From Sulfitobacter sp. BSw21498 (GTDB lineage: Bacteria > Pseudomonadota > Alphaproteobacteria > Rhodobacterales > Rhodobacteraceae), in the NCBI RefSeq assembly GCF_006064855.1, contig NZ_CP040753.1:2108001-2172000 (forward strand): DNA of 64,000 bases, in the 5' to 3' direction. The notes below the pieces were generated by a model that saw only the letters and a program-made list of their open reading frames with translations, did not search any database and was not told the origin of the DNA. The stretch's first letter is position 1. Each line of letters starts with the position of its first letter. Positions 17,866 to 28,232 of this stretch are shown here, piece by piece. The position numbers and the translations under genes were made by a program.

Positions 17866-19671
17866 TCAATACACCCGTGCTTTGGGTGCGATCTTTTTCA
17901 TATCGATGCCGCCTTCGGCCTCTGTCGTCAGCGGATCAAGGTGCACGCCACGGTAGCTGAGCGTGGCATTGTTACCGTCGAAATACGCGAGGCTGTGCTT
18001 GCGCCAGTTTGCGTCGTCACGATCAGGGTAATCCTCGTGCGCGTGGGCACCGCGGCTTTCCTTGCGTGCGGCAGCGGCGGTGATGGTGGCCACGGCGTTC
18101 GGCATCAGGTTGGTCAGCTCGAGCGTTTCCATCAGGTCAGAGTTCCAGACCAGCGATGTATCGGTCACGTGCAGATCAGCGATCTTGGCCGCGACTTCAT
18201 CCATCTTGGCCTTGCCTTCGTTCAGCGTCTTGTCGGTGCGGAAAACGGCGGCGTCGGCCTGCATGGTTTTCTGCATCTCGAGGCGCAGCTCGGCTGTGGT
18301 GGTCTGGCCCTTGGCATAGCGCAGGCTGTCAAAGCGTTCAAACGCGGCGTCGACCGATTTCTGGTTCGGCGTCGGCACGGGGGCCTCTGCGTCGACGACA
18401 TCTTTTGCGCGGATCGCAGCGGCGCGGCCAAAGACCACAAGGTCGATGAGAGAGTTCGAGCCCAAACGGTTAGCGCCGTGCACCGAGGCACAGCCAGCTT
18501 CGCCCACGGCCATCAGCCCGGGTGCCACGCGGTCCGGTGCGTCGTCGGTCGGTGCCAGCACTTCGCCCCAATAGTTGGTGGGGATGCCGCCCATGTTGTA
18601 GTGCACGGTCGGCAGAACCGGGATCGGTTCTTTGGTCAGGTCCACACCGGCAAAGATGCGCGCGGACTCAGAGATCCCCGGCAGACGCAGATCCAGCGTT
18701 TCTTTGGGCAGGTGGTTCAGGTGCAGGTGGATGTGGTCTTTGTTCTCGCCCACACCGCGGCCTTCGCGGATTTCCATCGTCATACAGCGCGAAACAACGT
18801 CACGGCTGGCAAGGTCTTTGTAGGTGGGGGCATACCGCTCCATAAAGCGTTCGCCTTCGGAGTTGGTCAAATACCCGCCTTCGCCACGTGCGCCTTCGGT
18901 GATCAGGCAACCCGCGCCATAAATGCCGGTGGGGTGGAACTGCACGAATTCCATATCCTGCAATGGCAGGCCTGCACGTGCCGCCATACCGCCGCCATCA
19001 CCAGTGCAGGTGTGCGCCGATGTCGCCGAGAAATAGGCGCGACCGTAACCACCTGTCGCCAGAACAACCATCTTGGCGCTGAACAGGTGCATGGTGCCGT
19101 CATCCAGCTTCCAGCACAGCACACCCTGACACACACCGTCATCTGACATGATCAGATCAATGGCGAAATATTCGATGTAGAATTCAGCATTATGCTTCAG
19201 CGACTGACCATAAAGCGTGTGCAGGATCGCGTGGCCGGTCCGGTCGGCTGCAGCACAGGTGCGCTGCACGGGGGGGCCTTCGCCGAATTCGGTGGTGTGG
19301 CCACCGAACGGACGCTGGTAGATTTTACCCGCTTCGGTCCGCGAGAAAGGCACACCGTAGTGCTCAAGCTCGTACACGGCCTTGGGGGCTTCGCGCGCGA
19401 GGTATTCCATCGCATCCGTGTCGCCCAGCCAGTCCGACCCCTTAACGGTGTCATACATATGCCACTGCCAGTTGTCGGGGCCCATGTTGGACAAGGACGC
19501 CGCGATACCGCCCTGCGCCGCAACTGTGTGCGAACGGGTCGGGAAAACTTTGGTGACGCAGGCTGTCTTCAGCCCCTGCTCGGCCATGCCAAGTGTCGCA
19601 CGCAAGCCAGCACCGCCAGCCCCCACGACAACGACATCATATTCATGCGTTTCATATTCATATGCAGCCAT
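17866..19671 (-). CDS. sdhA: Succinate dehydrogenase flavoprotein subunit
   Basis: Catalytic subunit of complex II, oxidising succinate to fumarate. It has 601 residues, normal for SdhA. The FAD-binding N-terminus is [15 protein letters not shown]; the covalent flavin site is in [12 protein letters not shown] (the histidine after TRS). Active-site regions [17 protein letters not shown] and [11 protein letters not shown] are intact. The ATG at 19671 was selected over 19752 because it starts the conserved [17 protein letters not shown]. It is preceded by sdhD with a 31-bp gap. Confidence 0.97.
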   Translation of the reverse strand: MAAYEYETHEYDVVVVGAGGAGLRATLGMAEQGLKTACVTKVFPTRSHTVAAQGGIAASLSNMGPDNWQWHMYDTVKGSDWLGDTDAMEYLAREAPKAVYELEHYGVPFSRTEAGKIYQRPFGGHTTEFGEGPPVQRTCAAADRTGHAILHTLYGQSLKHNAEFYIEYFAIDLIMSDDGVCQGVLCWKLDDGTMHLFSAKMVVLATGGYGRAYFSATSAHTCTGDGGGMAARAGLPLQDMEFVQFHPTGIYGAGCLITEGARGEGGYLTNSEGERFMERYAPTYKDLASRDVVSRCMTMEIREGRGVGENKDHIHLHLNHLPKETLDLRLPGISESARIFAGVDLTKEPIPVLPTVHYNMGGIPTNYWGEVLAPTDDAPDRVAPGLMAVGEAGCASVHGANRLGSNSLIDLVVFGRAAAIRAKDVVDAEAPVPTPNQKSVDAAFERFDSLRYAKGQTTTAELRLEMQKTMQADAAVFRTDKTLNEGKAKMDEVAAKIADLHVTDTSLVWNSDLMETLELTNLMPNAVATITAAAARKESRGAHAHEDYPDRDDANWRKHSLAYFDGNNATLSYRGVHLDPLTTEAEGGIDMKKIAPKARVY

Positions 19672-19702
19672 GTCTCGGTCTCCGGTATAGCGTAGGCGTG
19701 TG

Positions 19703-20074
19703 TTAAAGCGCGATGCGGGCGATGGCGAAAACGCCAACCGCGGCCGCACCATAGCTGAGGCAGGTCATCAGGATGATCGCAACTTTCTGCGACAGCCCGT
19801 GGACGTAATCCTCGATCAGCACTTGGACACCGTCATTAAAATGTTTGAAGCCAACGATCAGCGTCAGGGCAGCGACAATCGCAGGGAAGGGCTTGCTGTA
19901 GTAAGCGATGATCGCTTCGTAGGTGCCACCCAGGGCGGACCCGAAGGTGAAAACGAACAGGGGGATCAGGATCAGCAGCGCAACAGAGCTGACTTTCATC
20001 GCCCAGAAATGTGCGGTGCCCGATTTGGCCGAGCCCAAGCCCATAGCGCGTTTGCGGTCTGTCAAATAAGCCAT
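19703..20074 (-). CDS. sdhD: Succinate dehydrogenase membrane anchor subunit
   Basis: Membrane anchor of complex II, 123 residues with three membrane helices (about 27-48, 58-78, 95-120). With SdhC it binds heme b and ubiquinone. The segments [16 protein letters not shown] and [15 protein letters not shown] carry the histidines typical of the alphaproteobacterial anchor; the latter is the likely heme-ligand region. It starts 11 bp after sdhC. Family assignment rests on these motifs and on position, because anchor subunits diverge quickly. Confidence 0.92.
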   Translation of the reverse strand: MAYLTDRKRAMGLGSAKSGTAHFWAMKVSSVALLILIPLFVFTFGSALGGTYEAIIAYYSKPFPAIVAALTLIVGFKHFNDGVQVLIEDYVHGLSQKVAIILMTCLSYGAAAVGVFAIARIAL

Positions 20075-20085
20075 GTGTCTATTCC

Positions 20086-20469
20086 TCAGATGATCAGCGC
20101 GGTGATGATGGTCAAAACGACGGAACCGATCAGCGCGGCCCAGCCCAGCTTTTCAGCCGTCGGGATGTCCAGCGCATAGCCGTTGTCCCAGATCAGGTGC
20201 CGGATGCCGGCCAGCGTGTGATACCACAGCCCCAACAGCGACATGAACATGATCAGGTCACCGAACCAGCTGGTGATGAAACCGTTTACAAAGTCGAAAT
20301 AATCCGCCGACGTCGCAGCTGCCAGGAACCACCATACGATCAGCAGCGCAGCGATCAGCATTGCGTTGCCGGTGATGCGCGTCAGGATCGACGTCATGGA
20401 GGTCAGTTGCGGGCGATAGATCGTCAGGTGGGGTGACAGCGGGCGGTTGCCCCGGTTCACATCTGCCAT
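20086..20469 (-). CDS. sdhC: Succinate dehydrogenase cytochrome b556 subunit
   Basis: Cytochrome b subunit of complex II, 127 residues with three membrane helices. It begins with the family signature RPLSPHLTIYRPQ followed by LTRITG, and has the heme-ligand segment WYHTLAGIRHLIWD. It is the first gene of the sdh operon; the 5' region carries paired GTGATCAC palindromes about 140-170 bp upstream of the start, so the promoter is likely here. Confidence 0.95.
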   Translation of the reverse strand: MADVNRGNRPLSPHLTIYRPQLTSMTSILTRITGNAMLIAALLIVWWFLAAATSADYFDFVNGFITSWFGDLIMFMSLLGLWYHTLAGIRHLIWDNGYALDIPTAEKLGWAALIGSVVLTIITALII

Positions 20470-20606
20470 GATGGATTCCTTTTCTCGTCAGGTTACGGTC
20501 ATAGATAACGGTATTTTCCGCACTGTCACGTCCAGAGGCGTGATTTTGCAACGGTTTATTGGCCCAGTTGCCGAAACCCTTCGGTTAGCGCCGGACATTG
20601 ATGATA

Positions 20607-20640
20607 TTTGTGATCACTAATTTTGAAAGTGTGATCACAA
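20607..20640 (-). promoter_or_regulatory. Paired GTGATCAC operator upstream of sdhC (AkgR-like site, predicted)
   Basis: Two GTGATCAC palindromes, at 20610-20617 and 20631-20638, start exactly 21 bp apart (two helical turns). The outer one reads TTTGTGATCAC, the inner GTGTGATCACAA. The same pair with identical spacing stands upstream of sucC. Symmetric GT...AC sites suit a FadR-subfamily GntR regulator. In Rhodobacter sphaeroides the GntR protein AkgR activates TCA genes; assignment to it is inference. Confidence 0.62.
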
Positions 20641-20780
20641 CTCCGGAAAACCGTGAATATCGCTGGGCTGAATGCCAGCAAATGATCCGGAAATTGTGAG
20701 ATGCGGTTGGGTCAACAGCGGCATCTACGCCGCGTGGCAGAGCAATTCGGGCACTGGTGGTCCCGGCGGCTCTGTCATCG

Positions 20781-20838
20781 AAAAACGGGCGCAGCGGGTG
20801 GTACCAGAGGATATTACGCCCCCGCCCGCTGCGCCCCG
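20781..20838 (-). terminator. Terminator of mdh
   Basis: Arms GGGCGCAGCGGG (20787-20798) and CCCGCTGCGCCC (20825-20836) form a 12-bp perfect stem with a 26-base loop. On the minus strand the stem is followed by GTTTTT. It lies seven bases after the mdh stop. Confidence 0.7.
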
Positions 20839-20843
20839 TCACA

Positions 20844-21965
<1,122 letters not shown>

Positions 21966-21994
21966 TTATTGCTGAGGTTTTCTGGGTCGATAGC

Positions 21995-23020
21995 TTAGCC
22001 TTTGTATTCGGGCTGTGCTTCCAGAGCTTCTTCGCTGCTGTCGATGTAGATGCGGAAGTCGTCGCCTTCAGCGTTCTTCATGACTTGCAGCTCGTCCCAT
22101 GTAACGGCTACTGGCTTTTCGCCAATGCCCAGGAAACCACCTACGTTGATCACAACCTGGCTTACTTCGCCGTTGTCACCCATCACCAAGGCACCAATTT
22201 CACCAACAGTTTCGTCGTCAGCACCGTAAACATAAGACCCTTCCAGGTCTTCTGCGGTCAGCGCATTCCGGTCGTCAACTGTGGCGTTGGCATAGCCTTC
22301 ACGCTCAACCGCTGGGGCTGTCAGCATGGGGCGGTCCATGTCGGCTTTTTCAACGTCGTTCGCTTCTTCGTTCAGCTCGGTGGTTGCTTCGTCAACGGCC
22401 TTTTCGGTGTCAGCCGCAGCTTCTTTTGCTTCCATTTCAGCTTCGTTTGCCAGTGCTTCGGCATCTGCTTCAACTTCGGTCTCGGTGTCGACGTCAGCGT
22501 TGGCGTCTACATCTGCTTCTTTAACTTCAGCATCGGCCTTCATGTCGGCGTCAGCGTCCACTTTCGCTTCTTTGTCCATGTCCGCGTCGTCGTCCATACG
22601 TTCGAAAACGGGGGCTTGCTCAAGCATCTCTTTGCTTGTGGTGACGACGAGGAAACGATCGCCCATGTCACCTTCTTCGGTCACGATGCGGATTTCGTCC
22701 ATGTTAACGCTTACGTCGCGCTCGCCCATGCCGAGGAAGCCACCAATGCCAAGAATAACAGCTTTTACGTTGCCTTCGGCATCCAGAAGAACATCATTGA
22801 TTTCGCCAATGTTGTCCCATTCTTTTTCGCCGTCAGCAGCGATGGTGGAGTTCGCTTCGACTTCGGTCTCGGAATTGTAGATGCGCATGCCGATCAGGTC
22901 GGACGCGAAGAAGTCAGTTTCTTGCGCTGTCACGGTACCAAAACCAGCAGAATGTGCGTCTGCAAATGCGGGGCCAGTCAAGCTCAGGATGATTGCGGTT
23001 GTGCCAAGAATACGTTTCAT
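21995..23020 (-). CDS. Exported protein with two PRC-barrel domains and an acidic linker
   Basis: A 341-residue protein with a signal peptide (cleavage after AFA near residue 20) and two PRC-barrel domains, about residues 35-130 and 250-335. Both contain a near-identical core: VILGIGGFLGMGERDVSV and VVINVGGFLGIGEKPVAV. The roughly 110-residue linker is strongly acidic and low complexity, built from Ala/Asp/Glu units such as VDADADMKADAEV. Exported PRC-barrel proteins are common in alphaproteobacteria and often stress-induced, but their role is unknown. The likely location is the periplasm. It has its own terminator and a long A/T-rich leader with the palindrome GTGATAATCAC (23047-23057). Confidence 0.85.
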   Translation of the reverse strand: MKRILGTTAIILSLTGPAFADAHSAGFGTVTAQETDFFASDLIGMRIYNSETEVEANSTIAADGEKEWDNIGEINDVLLDAEGNVKAVILGIGGFLGMGERDVSVNMDEIRIVTEEGDMGDRFLVVTTSKEMLEQAPVFERMDDDADMDKEAKVDADADMKADAEVKEADVDANADVDTETEVEADAEALANEAEMEAKEAAADTEKAVDEATTELNEEANDVEKADMDRPMLTAPAVEREGYANATVDDRNALTAEDLEGSYVYGADDETVGEIGALVMGDNGEVSQVVINVGGFLGIGEKPVAVTWDELQVMKNAEGDDFRIYIDSSEEALEAQPEYKG

Positions 23021-23140
23021 TGTTGATACTCCTTTAGAAGTTCCGGGTGATAATCACTCCGTTGTGATATCAACCAAGATCAGGCGATTGCGTTCCGACG
23101 CTCCGCATCTTTTTTCGCAAATTTTTTAATCTATGACGTA

Positions 23141-23317
23141 TCAAAGGGCGTCATTCCCCTTTGTTTGTTGATCATCCATCGAAGAAGAATTTCTAACGAA
23201 AATCGTCACTCTATCATCCGCAGTACACATCAGCACGGCTGCTGACACATCTTGCGACAACGCGACCACCGCCGCCGCGGCCGTCGCCAGCCCGATGAGA
23301 TTAAAAAACTTTATCAT
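23141..23317 (-). CDS. Small exported protein of unknown function
   Basis: A 58-residue frame starting at an ATG preceded by AAGGGGCGAG. The first 26 residues form a hydrophobic signal-like segment ending around VSAA. The short mature part contains a single Cys (LMCTADDRV) and a polar C-terminal tail. I do not recognise it. It lies divergent from the malyl-CoA thioesterase gene. Support is the Shine-Dalgarno and the signal-like N-terminus only. Confidence 0.42.
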   Translation of the reverse strand: MIKFFNLIGLATAAAAVVALSQDVSAAVLMCTADDRVTIFVRNSSSMDDQQTKGNDAL

Positions 23318-23524
23318 TCTCGCCCCTTTCCACGTGGCACCACGCGTATTTCGCCAGCCTAGACGACACCCCTCATGATCCTGCCGGGTCTTTGTGGCGC
23401 AGAAAGCTGAAGGGCAGGTTAAAGCCGCAAAAAAATCCGACGCTGCGCTGCGGCGCGTTTGAGCTTGAAGTTTTCGTCTAAAAATGCAGACCTGCACGCA
23501 ACATTATTTCTTGGAGACTCGCAA

Positions 23525-24382
23525 ATGTCGAAAATCACCCGCCCCCTGCGTTCTGTTCTATATATCCCCGGCTCCAAGGACCGTGCGTTAGACAAAGCCC
23601 GCGGACTGCCAGCCGATGCGATTATCTTTGATCTTGAAGACGCCGTAATCCCCGAAGAGAAAACCGCTGCACGTGAAACACTCGCCAAGGCGCTGAAAGA
23701 CGGCGGCTATGGCACCCGGTTCAAGGTAATCCGCATCAATGGGCTGGACACCGAGTGGGGGGCCGACGATGCCCGCGCCGCTGTCGACATGGAATGCGAC
23801 GCCATTTTGCTGCCCAAAGTCGGCAGCCCTGCCGATCTGGACGCGTTGGCCGAAATCACCGGCAACATCCCGCTTTGGGCGATGATGGAAACGCCCGGCG
23901 CTATGCTGAACGCCGCCGCGATCGGCGCGCATTCGAAATTGCAGTGCATGGTAATGGGCACCAACGACCTGAACAAAGACCTGCAAACCCGCGTGCGCCC
24001 GGACCGGCTGCCGCTGATGACGGGGCTTGGCCTATGTGTGCTGGCCGCCAAAGCCAACGGCATCGCGATTGTGGATGGTGTCTATAACGCGTTCAAGGAC
24101 GACGAAGGTCACCGCGTCGAATGTGATCAGGGCCGTGACATGGGGTTTGACGGCAAGACGTTGATCCACCCCGCCCAGCTGGACGTCGCAAACGAGGCGT
24201 TTTCCCCTTCCGAGGCCGAGGCCGATCTGGCCCGCCGTCAGATTGCAGCGTTTGACGAAATGCAAGCGACAGGTCAGGGTGTGGCGGTCGTGGACGGGCG
24301 GATTGTTGAAAACCTGCATGTCGCCACCGCGCGCGAAACATTGGCAAAACTGGACGCAATTGCGGCCCTGCAAACGGAGTGA
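23525..24382 (+). CDS. mcl2: CoA ester lyase family protein, probable (3S)-malyl-CoA thioesterase
   Basis: HpcH/HpaI aldolase/citrate-lyase beta superfamily protein of 285 residues, the length of the R. sphaeroides Mcl2 thioesterase and shorter than the true malyl-CoA lyase Mcl1 (about 318). Mcl2 hydrolyses (3S)-malyl-CoA to malate and CoA, finishing glyoxylate assimilation in the ethylmalonyl-CoA pathway. Visible sites are SVLYIPGSKDRALDKA, IFDLEDAV, WAMMETPGAML (metal-ligand Glu) and GTNDLNKD. The ATG at 23525 precedes MSKITRPLRSVLYIPG; the frame opens 22 codons earlier. Neighbours at 24388-26204 end in mesaconyl-CoA hydratase. A lyase activity cannot be excluded from sequence alone. Confidence 0.85.
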   Translation: MSKITRPLRSVLYIPGSKDRALDKARGLPADAIIFDLEDAVIPEEKTAARETLAKALKDGGYGTRFKVIRINGLDTEWGADDARAAVDMECDAILLPKVGSPADLDALAEITGNIPLWAMMETPGAMLNAAAIGAHSKLQCMVMGTNDLNKDLQTRVRPDRLPLMTGLGLCVLAAKANGIAIVDGVYNAFKDDEGHRVECDQGRDMGFDGKTLIHPAQLDVANEAFSPSEAEADLARRQIAAFDEMQATGQGVAVVDGRIVENLHVATARETLAKLDAIAALQTE

Positions 24383-24387
24383 ATTTG

Positions 24388-24945
24388 ATGATGGCGCTTT
24401 TGATCCTTGGTCTGATCTTATGGGTCGGTGCCCATTATTTCCGTCGCTTCATGCCGGACCAACGCGCCGCCATGGGTAAAAAGGGCAAAGGCATCATCGC
24501 TGTCGCCATCGTGGTGGCGCTGGTGTTGATCATCATCGGATACCGCGGGGCCGAGTTTATCCCCGTCTGGACGCCTCCGCCCTTCCTGACGCATCTTAAC
24601 AACCTGTTGATGGTGCTGGCATTCTGGGTCTACGGGTCCAGCGCCGCCAAAGGGGCCAAGGCATGGCCCGCGTCGAAAACCCGCCACCCGCAGCTGATGG
24701 CCGTCAAAATCTGGGCGGTCGCGCACTTGCTGGTGAACGGCGATGTTGCGTCTATCCTGCTGTTTGGCTCTATGCTGGCTTGGGCCGTCGGGTCCGTGAT
24801 CCTGATCAACCGCGCCGAACCCAACTGGACGCCCCCTGCCCCTGCGGGCAAAGCTACCTATATCCGCCTTGTGGTGATTACGCTGGTGATGCTGGTTGTT
24901 GTGACCGCGATCCACACCCTGCTTGGCGTCTCTCCCTTTTCCTGA
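24388..24945 (+). CDS. NnrU family membrane protein
   Basis: Integral membrane protein of the NnrU family, 185 residues with about five to six helices. NnrU was named from genes near denitrification loci and is related to the isoprenylcysteine methyltransferase-like membrane fold; its function is unsettled. The segment AVKIWAVAHLLVNGD is the recognisable NnrU core (KxWxxxHLLxNGD). A GTG overlapping the mcl2 stop and a TTG are alternative starts; GGAG at 24376-24379 sits at good distance from the ATG at 24388. It belongs to the mcl2-mch operon. Confidence 0.85.
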   Translation: MMALLILGLILWVGAHYFRRFMPDQRAAMGKKGKGIIAVAIVVALVLIIIGYRGAEFIPVWTPPPFLTHLNNLLMVLAFWVYGSSAAKGAKAWPASKTRHPQLMAVKIWAVAHLLVNGDVASILLFGSMLAWAVGSVILINRAEPNWTPPAPAGKATYIRLVVITLVMLVVVTAIHTLLGVSPFS

Positions 24946-24963
24946 GTTACTGAAAGAACCCCC

Positions 24964-25167
24964 ATGAAACTCTATCGTTTCCTGTCCGAAGAGGACACTT
25001 CCGCCTTTTGCCACAAAGTCACCGACGCGCTGAACAAGGGTTGGGAACTATACGGCACGCCCACACAGACATGGGACGCGGCGGCGAATGTTATGCGCTG
25101 CGGTCAGGCCGTCACCAAGGAAGTCGAAGGCACCTACACGCCGGATACAAAACTAGGGGCGCATTGA
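24964..25167 (+). CDS. DUF1737 domain protein
   Basis: A 67-residue cytoplasmic protein of the DUF1737 type, containing KVTDALNKGWELYGTPT followed by a short sheet-forming tail. Such proteins are often tiny stand-alone genes or domains of unknown role. It is preceded by a 19-bp gap with GAAAGAACC, and its TGA overlaps the ATG of the mesaconyl-CoA hydratase gene by one base, so both are translationally coupled. That link hints at a role beside the hydratase, but nothing more can be said. Confidence 0.78.
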   Translation: MKLYRFLSEEDTSAFCHKVTDALNKGWELYGTPTQTWDAAANVMRCGQAVTKEVEGTYTPDTKLGAH

Positions 25168-26204
25168 TGGCACAGGCAAAAACCAACAAAGGGCGCTTCT
25201 TCGAGGACTATAAAGTCGGCGAGACACTGCACCACGCGGTGCCGCGCACCGTCAAAGATGGCGAGCGGGCATTATACCACGCACTATATCCTGCGCGTCA
25301 TGCGCTTTATTCCTCTGACCAGTTCGCGCAAAGCTGCGGCCTGCCCGCCAGCCCGCTGGACGATATGATCACCTTTCACATCGTGTTCGGGAAAACTGTG
25401 CCTGATGTATCGCTGAACGCAGTCGCCAACCTTGGCTATGCGCAGGGTCGCTGGCTGGCACCGGTCTGGCCCGGCGATACCCTGCGGTCGGAATCCGAAG
25501 TGATCGGGCTCAAGCAGAACTCCAACGGAAAAACCGGCGTCGTCTATGTACGCACCACCGGCTTTAACCAGAATGACACCAAAGTGCTGGAATATGTCCG
25601 CTGGGTGATGGTGCGCAAACGCGATGTCGATGCGCCTGCCCCCGAAACGGTCGTGCCCGACCTGCCCGACGCGCTGGCGGTTGCCGATCTGTCGATCCCC
25701 GAAACGCTCGATTTCAGCAATTATGACTTTACCCTCGCGGGCGAAGCGCACCGCTGGGACGACTATACGGTGGGCGAGATGATCGACCACGTGGACGGCG
25801 TTACTGTCGAAGAGGCCGAACACATGCTGGCCACCCGCCTGTGGCAGAACACGGCGAAAGTGCACTTTGACACCTCCGCCCGCCCTGACGGTTCGCGGCT
25901 GATTTATGGCGGGCACGTGATTTCAATGGCCCGTGCGTTGTCGTTCAACGGGCTGGCCAATGCGCAGATGATCGTCGGGCTGAACGGCGGGGCCCATGCG
26001 AACCCTTGTCTGTCCGGCGACACCATCCGCGCCTGGACCGAGGTTCTGGACAAAGCCGATACCGACAAACCTGGCGTCGGCGCGCTGCGCTTGCGTCTGG
26101 TCGCGACCAAAGGCGGGGAGCCGTTCAAGCTGAAGGGCAAAGACGGCAAATATCTGCCCGATGTCCTGCTCGACCTCGATTACTGGGCACTGATTCCCAA
26201 GTAA
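25167..26204 (+). CDS. mch: Mesaconyl-CoA hydratase (beta-methylmalyl-CoA dehydratase)
   Basis: Hydrates mesaconyl-C1-CoA to (2R,3S)-beta-methylmalyl-CoA in the ethylmalonyl-CoA pathway. The 345 residues form two MaoC-like hot-dog domains: an N-terminal one with FEDYKVGETLHHAVPRTV and a C-terminal one with WDDYTVGEMIDHVDGVTVEE and RLIYGGHVISMARALSFNGL. This double arrangement and length match the pathway enzyme rather than single-domain enoyl hydratases. The ATG at 25167 overlaps the DUF1737 stop (TGATG). Last gene of the mcl2 operon; no clear terminator hairpin follows. Confidence 0.93.
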   Translation: MAQAKTNKGRFFEDYKVGETLHHAVPRTVKDGERALYHALYPARHALYSSDQFAQSCGLPASPLDDMITFHIVFGKTVPDVSLNAVANLGYAQGRWLAPVWPGDTLRSESEVIGLKQNSNGKTGVVYVRTTGFNQNDTKVLEYVRWVMVRKRDVDAPAPETVVPDLPDALAVADLSIPETLDFSNYDFTLAGEAHRWDDYTVGEMIDHVDGVTVEEAEHMLATRLWQNTAKVHFDTSARPDGSRLIYGGHVISMARALSFNGLANAQMIVGLNGGAHANPCLSGDTIRAWTEVLDKADTDKPGVGALRLRLVATKGGEPFKLKGKDGKYLPDVLLDLDYWALIPK

Positions 26205-26330
26205 GACGCCCCCTTGACGACACCTGATCGGTCGCAAAACAAACAACTATATGTCGCGTTCGGCCCTTAAAACTTGGGGATTTCGAGCGCGACAGCCGTT
26301 GCATCGGCAACATTCCGCAGATTTTACACC

Positions 26331-26342
26331 GTTAGCGCTAAT
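26331..26342 (+). promoter_or_regulatory. LacI-type operator upstream of sucC (CceR-like, predicted)
   Basis: GTTAGCGCTAAT matches the perfect palindrome GTTAGCGCTAAC found between edd and the sugar kinase (52024-52035) in 11 of 12 positions. It abuts the GTGATCAC pair. In R. sphaeroides the LacI-family CceR represses Entner-Doudoroff genes and activates TCA genes, which fits both positions; naming the regulator is inference. Confidence 0.55.
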
Positions 26343-26376
26343 TTGTGATCACACGCGAAATTCGTGTGATCACAAA
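26342..26376 (+). promoter_or_regulatory. Paired GTGATCAC operator upstream of sucC (AkgR-like site, predicted)
   Basis: A 35-bp inverted repeat with 14-base arms (TTTGTGATCACACG and its complement). It contains two GTGATCAC cores at 26345-26352 and 26366-26373, exactly 21 bp apart as in the sdh region. It ends 109 bp before the sucC start. Confidence 0.65.
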
Positions 26377-26485
26377 TGTCGCTTTTCTCTGGATAATCCT
26401 GTATTTCTCCGAAAAACTGTTTACCGAGTATCAAGACTCAATCGTATACCGCGATTAGACTGGAACAAAGACGGGACCGTTTTTT

Positions 26486-27679
26486 ATGAACATCCATGAA
26501 TATCAGGCAAAAGCCCTTTTGCGTAGCTACGGCGCGCCAGTATCCGAAGGCCGGGTCGTGCTGAAAGCCGAAGATGCGAAAACAGCCGCAGGCGAGATGG
26601 ACGGACCTCTTTGGGTCGTCAAGGCACAGATCCACGCAGGTGGCCGCGGCAAGGGTTCTTTCAAAGAAGCCGACGCTGGCGACAAAGGCGGTGTACGCCT
26701 GACCAAATCGGTTGAAGAAGCCGCCGAAGAAGCCAAGAAAATGCTGGGCCGCACCTTGGTTACGCACCAGACCGGCCCCGCGGGCAAACAGGTCAACCGC
26801 ATCTACATCGAAGACGGTTCGGGCATCGAAACCGAATTGTACCTCGCGCTGCTGGTGGATCGCCAGACGTCGCGCATCGGGTTCGTCTGCTCCACCGAGG
26901 GCGGCATGGACATCGAAGAAGTGGCCGAGTCAACTCCTGAAAAAATCATCAGCTTTTCTGTAGACCCCGCCGCGGGCTTCCAGCCCTACCACGGCCGTCG
27001 CGTTGCTTTCGCCCTTGGGCTTGAAGGCAAGCAGGTCAAACAGTGTGTCACCCTGATGGGCCAGCTGTTCAAAGCATTCGTCGAAAAAGACATGGAGATG
27101 CTGGAAATCAACCCGCTGATCGTCACCGACGGCGGCGACCTGAAAGTGCTGGACGCCAAAGTCAGCTTTGACGGCAACGCAATGTATCGCCACGGCGATA
27201 TTGCCGACCTGCGCGACACCACCGAAGAAGACCCCAAAGAGCTCGAGGCGTCCAAGTACGACCTGAACTACATCGCTCTGGACGGTGAAATCGGCTGCAT
27301 GGTGAACGGTGCCGGTCTTGCGATGGCCACAATGGACATCATTAAGCTCTACGGTGCCGAGCCCGCGAACTTCCTTGATGTTGGTGGCGGTGCGACCAAA
27401 GAGAAAGTGACCGAAGCGTTCAAGATCATCACCTCCGACCCGCAGGTAAAAGGTATCCTGGTGAACATCTTCGGCGGCATCATGCGCTGTGACGTCATCG
27501 CCGAAGGCGTGGTTGCAGCCGTAAAAGAAGTCGGTCTGAAGGTTCCGCTGGTTGTCCGTCTGGAAGGCACGAACGTTGAAGAAGGCAAAGCCATCATCAA
27601 CAACTCCGGCCTGGACGTGATCGCTGCGGACAACCTGAAAGATGGCGCGCAAAAGATCGTGAAAGCGGTCAAGGGCTAA
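26486..27679 (+). CDS. sucC: Succinyl-CoA synthetase beta subunit (ADP-forming)
   Basis: ATP-grasp subunit of succinyl-CoA synthetase, 397 residues. It starts with the conserved [19 protein letters not shown], has the [11 protein letters not shown] nucleotide-binding loop, EINPL metal-binding segment and [12 protein letters not shown] near the C-terminus. It pairs with SucD to make ATP from succinyl-CoA in the TCA cycle. The 281-bp region before it carries the predicted operator array. Unusually, two other genes separate it from sucD, though spacing suggests one transcript. Confidence 0.97.
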   Translation: MNIHEYQAKALLRSYGAPVSEGRVVLKAEDAKTAAGEMDGPLWVVKAQIHAGGRGKGSFKEADAGDKGGVRLTKSVEEAAEEAKKMLGRTLVTHQTGPAGKQVNRIYIEDGSGIETELYLALLVDRQTSRIGFVCSTEGGMDIEEVAESTPEKIISFSVDPAAGFQPYHGRRVAFALGLEGKQVKQCVTLMGQLFKAFVEKDMEMLEINPLIVTDGGDLKVLDAKVSFDGNAMYRHGDIADLRDTTEEDPKELEASKYDLNYIALDGEIGCMVNGAGLAMATMDIIKLYGAEPANFLDVGGGATKEKVTEAFKIITSDPQVKGILVNIFGGIMRCDVIAEGVVAAVKEVGLKVPLVVRLEGTNVEEGKAIINNSGLDVIAADNLKDGAQKIVKAVKG

Positions 27680-27698
27680 AACTGGCTGGAAAGCTTGG

Positions 27699-28232
27699 AT
27701 GATGCATCGTCTCGCCTTTTGTTTTTCCATCACGTTGCTGGCTGTCCCTTTCGGGGCGGCCAGTAGCGCTATGGCACAGACAACGCGCGCGGCGGACATC
27801 GCCCAAGCCTTTGCAGACCATTGTTTCAGCCCGCGACTGACGGCTCGGACGGCGCTGGCACAGCTTGGCACCACAGGGGCGCGGGTCGATTTCTATGACC
27901 TGCTTCCCTTTACCTCGGCACCTCAGTCTCCGGTGACGGGCGCGGCTGCAACGGCGGGCACGGACCGTCGCTGCGAAGTATCCTTTGACGGGGCTGAACC
28001 GCAGGCTGCGCACCAAGGGATCACGACCGGGTTGGCACAGGAAAACCTGACTGATCTGGTAGACATCCCCGCAGGGTTCCCCACCACGACGGGGGCCACC
28101 TATCGCGCTGCCGTCATGCTGAACCCCAACCGCATCGCTGTGGTGCAATCGGGGGTCCGTGACGGGGCACAAGGCGTCGAAACCTTTGCGCGGGTCGAAC
28201 GCTTGATCCCGCTGAACGAGGCAAACCAATGA
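27699..28232 (+). CDS. Exported protein of unknown function between sucC and sucD
   Basis: A 177-residue protein I do not recognise. It has a signal peptide (hydrophobic core LAFCFSITLLAVPFGAAS, cleavage after AMA near residue 26), so it should be periplasmic. The mature part has two cysteines (DHCFSP and RRCEVS) that could form one disulfide, and no enzyme motif. It starts 19 bp after sucC and overlaps the next membrane-protein gene by four bases (ATGA). An in-frame ATG directly follows the chosen one. It likely works with that membrane protein; any tie to succinyl-CoA synthetase is unknown. Confidence 0.72.
   Translation: MMHRLAFCFSITLLAVPFGAASSAMAQTTRAADIAQAFADHCFSPRLTARTALAQLGTTGARVDFYDLLPFTSAPQSPVTGAAATAGTDRRCEVSFDGAEPQAAHQGITTGLAQENLTDLVDIPAGFPTTTGATYRAAVMLNPNRIAVVQSGVRDGAQGVETFARVERLIPLNEANQ

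Larger units (their letters stand above)
20470..20843. other. Intergenic region between mdh and sdhC (374 bp)
   Basis: The only gap over 300 bp. From sdhC outward it contains a plain leader, a GTTAGCGC half-site (20584-20591), two GTGATCAC palindromes (20610-20617 and 20631-20638), about 150 bp in which I see nothing, and the mdh terminator hairpin. Short frames here have no protein-like character. Confidence 0.8.
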
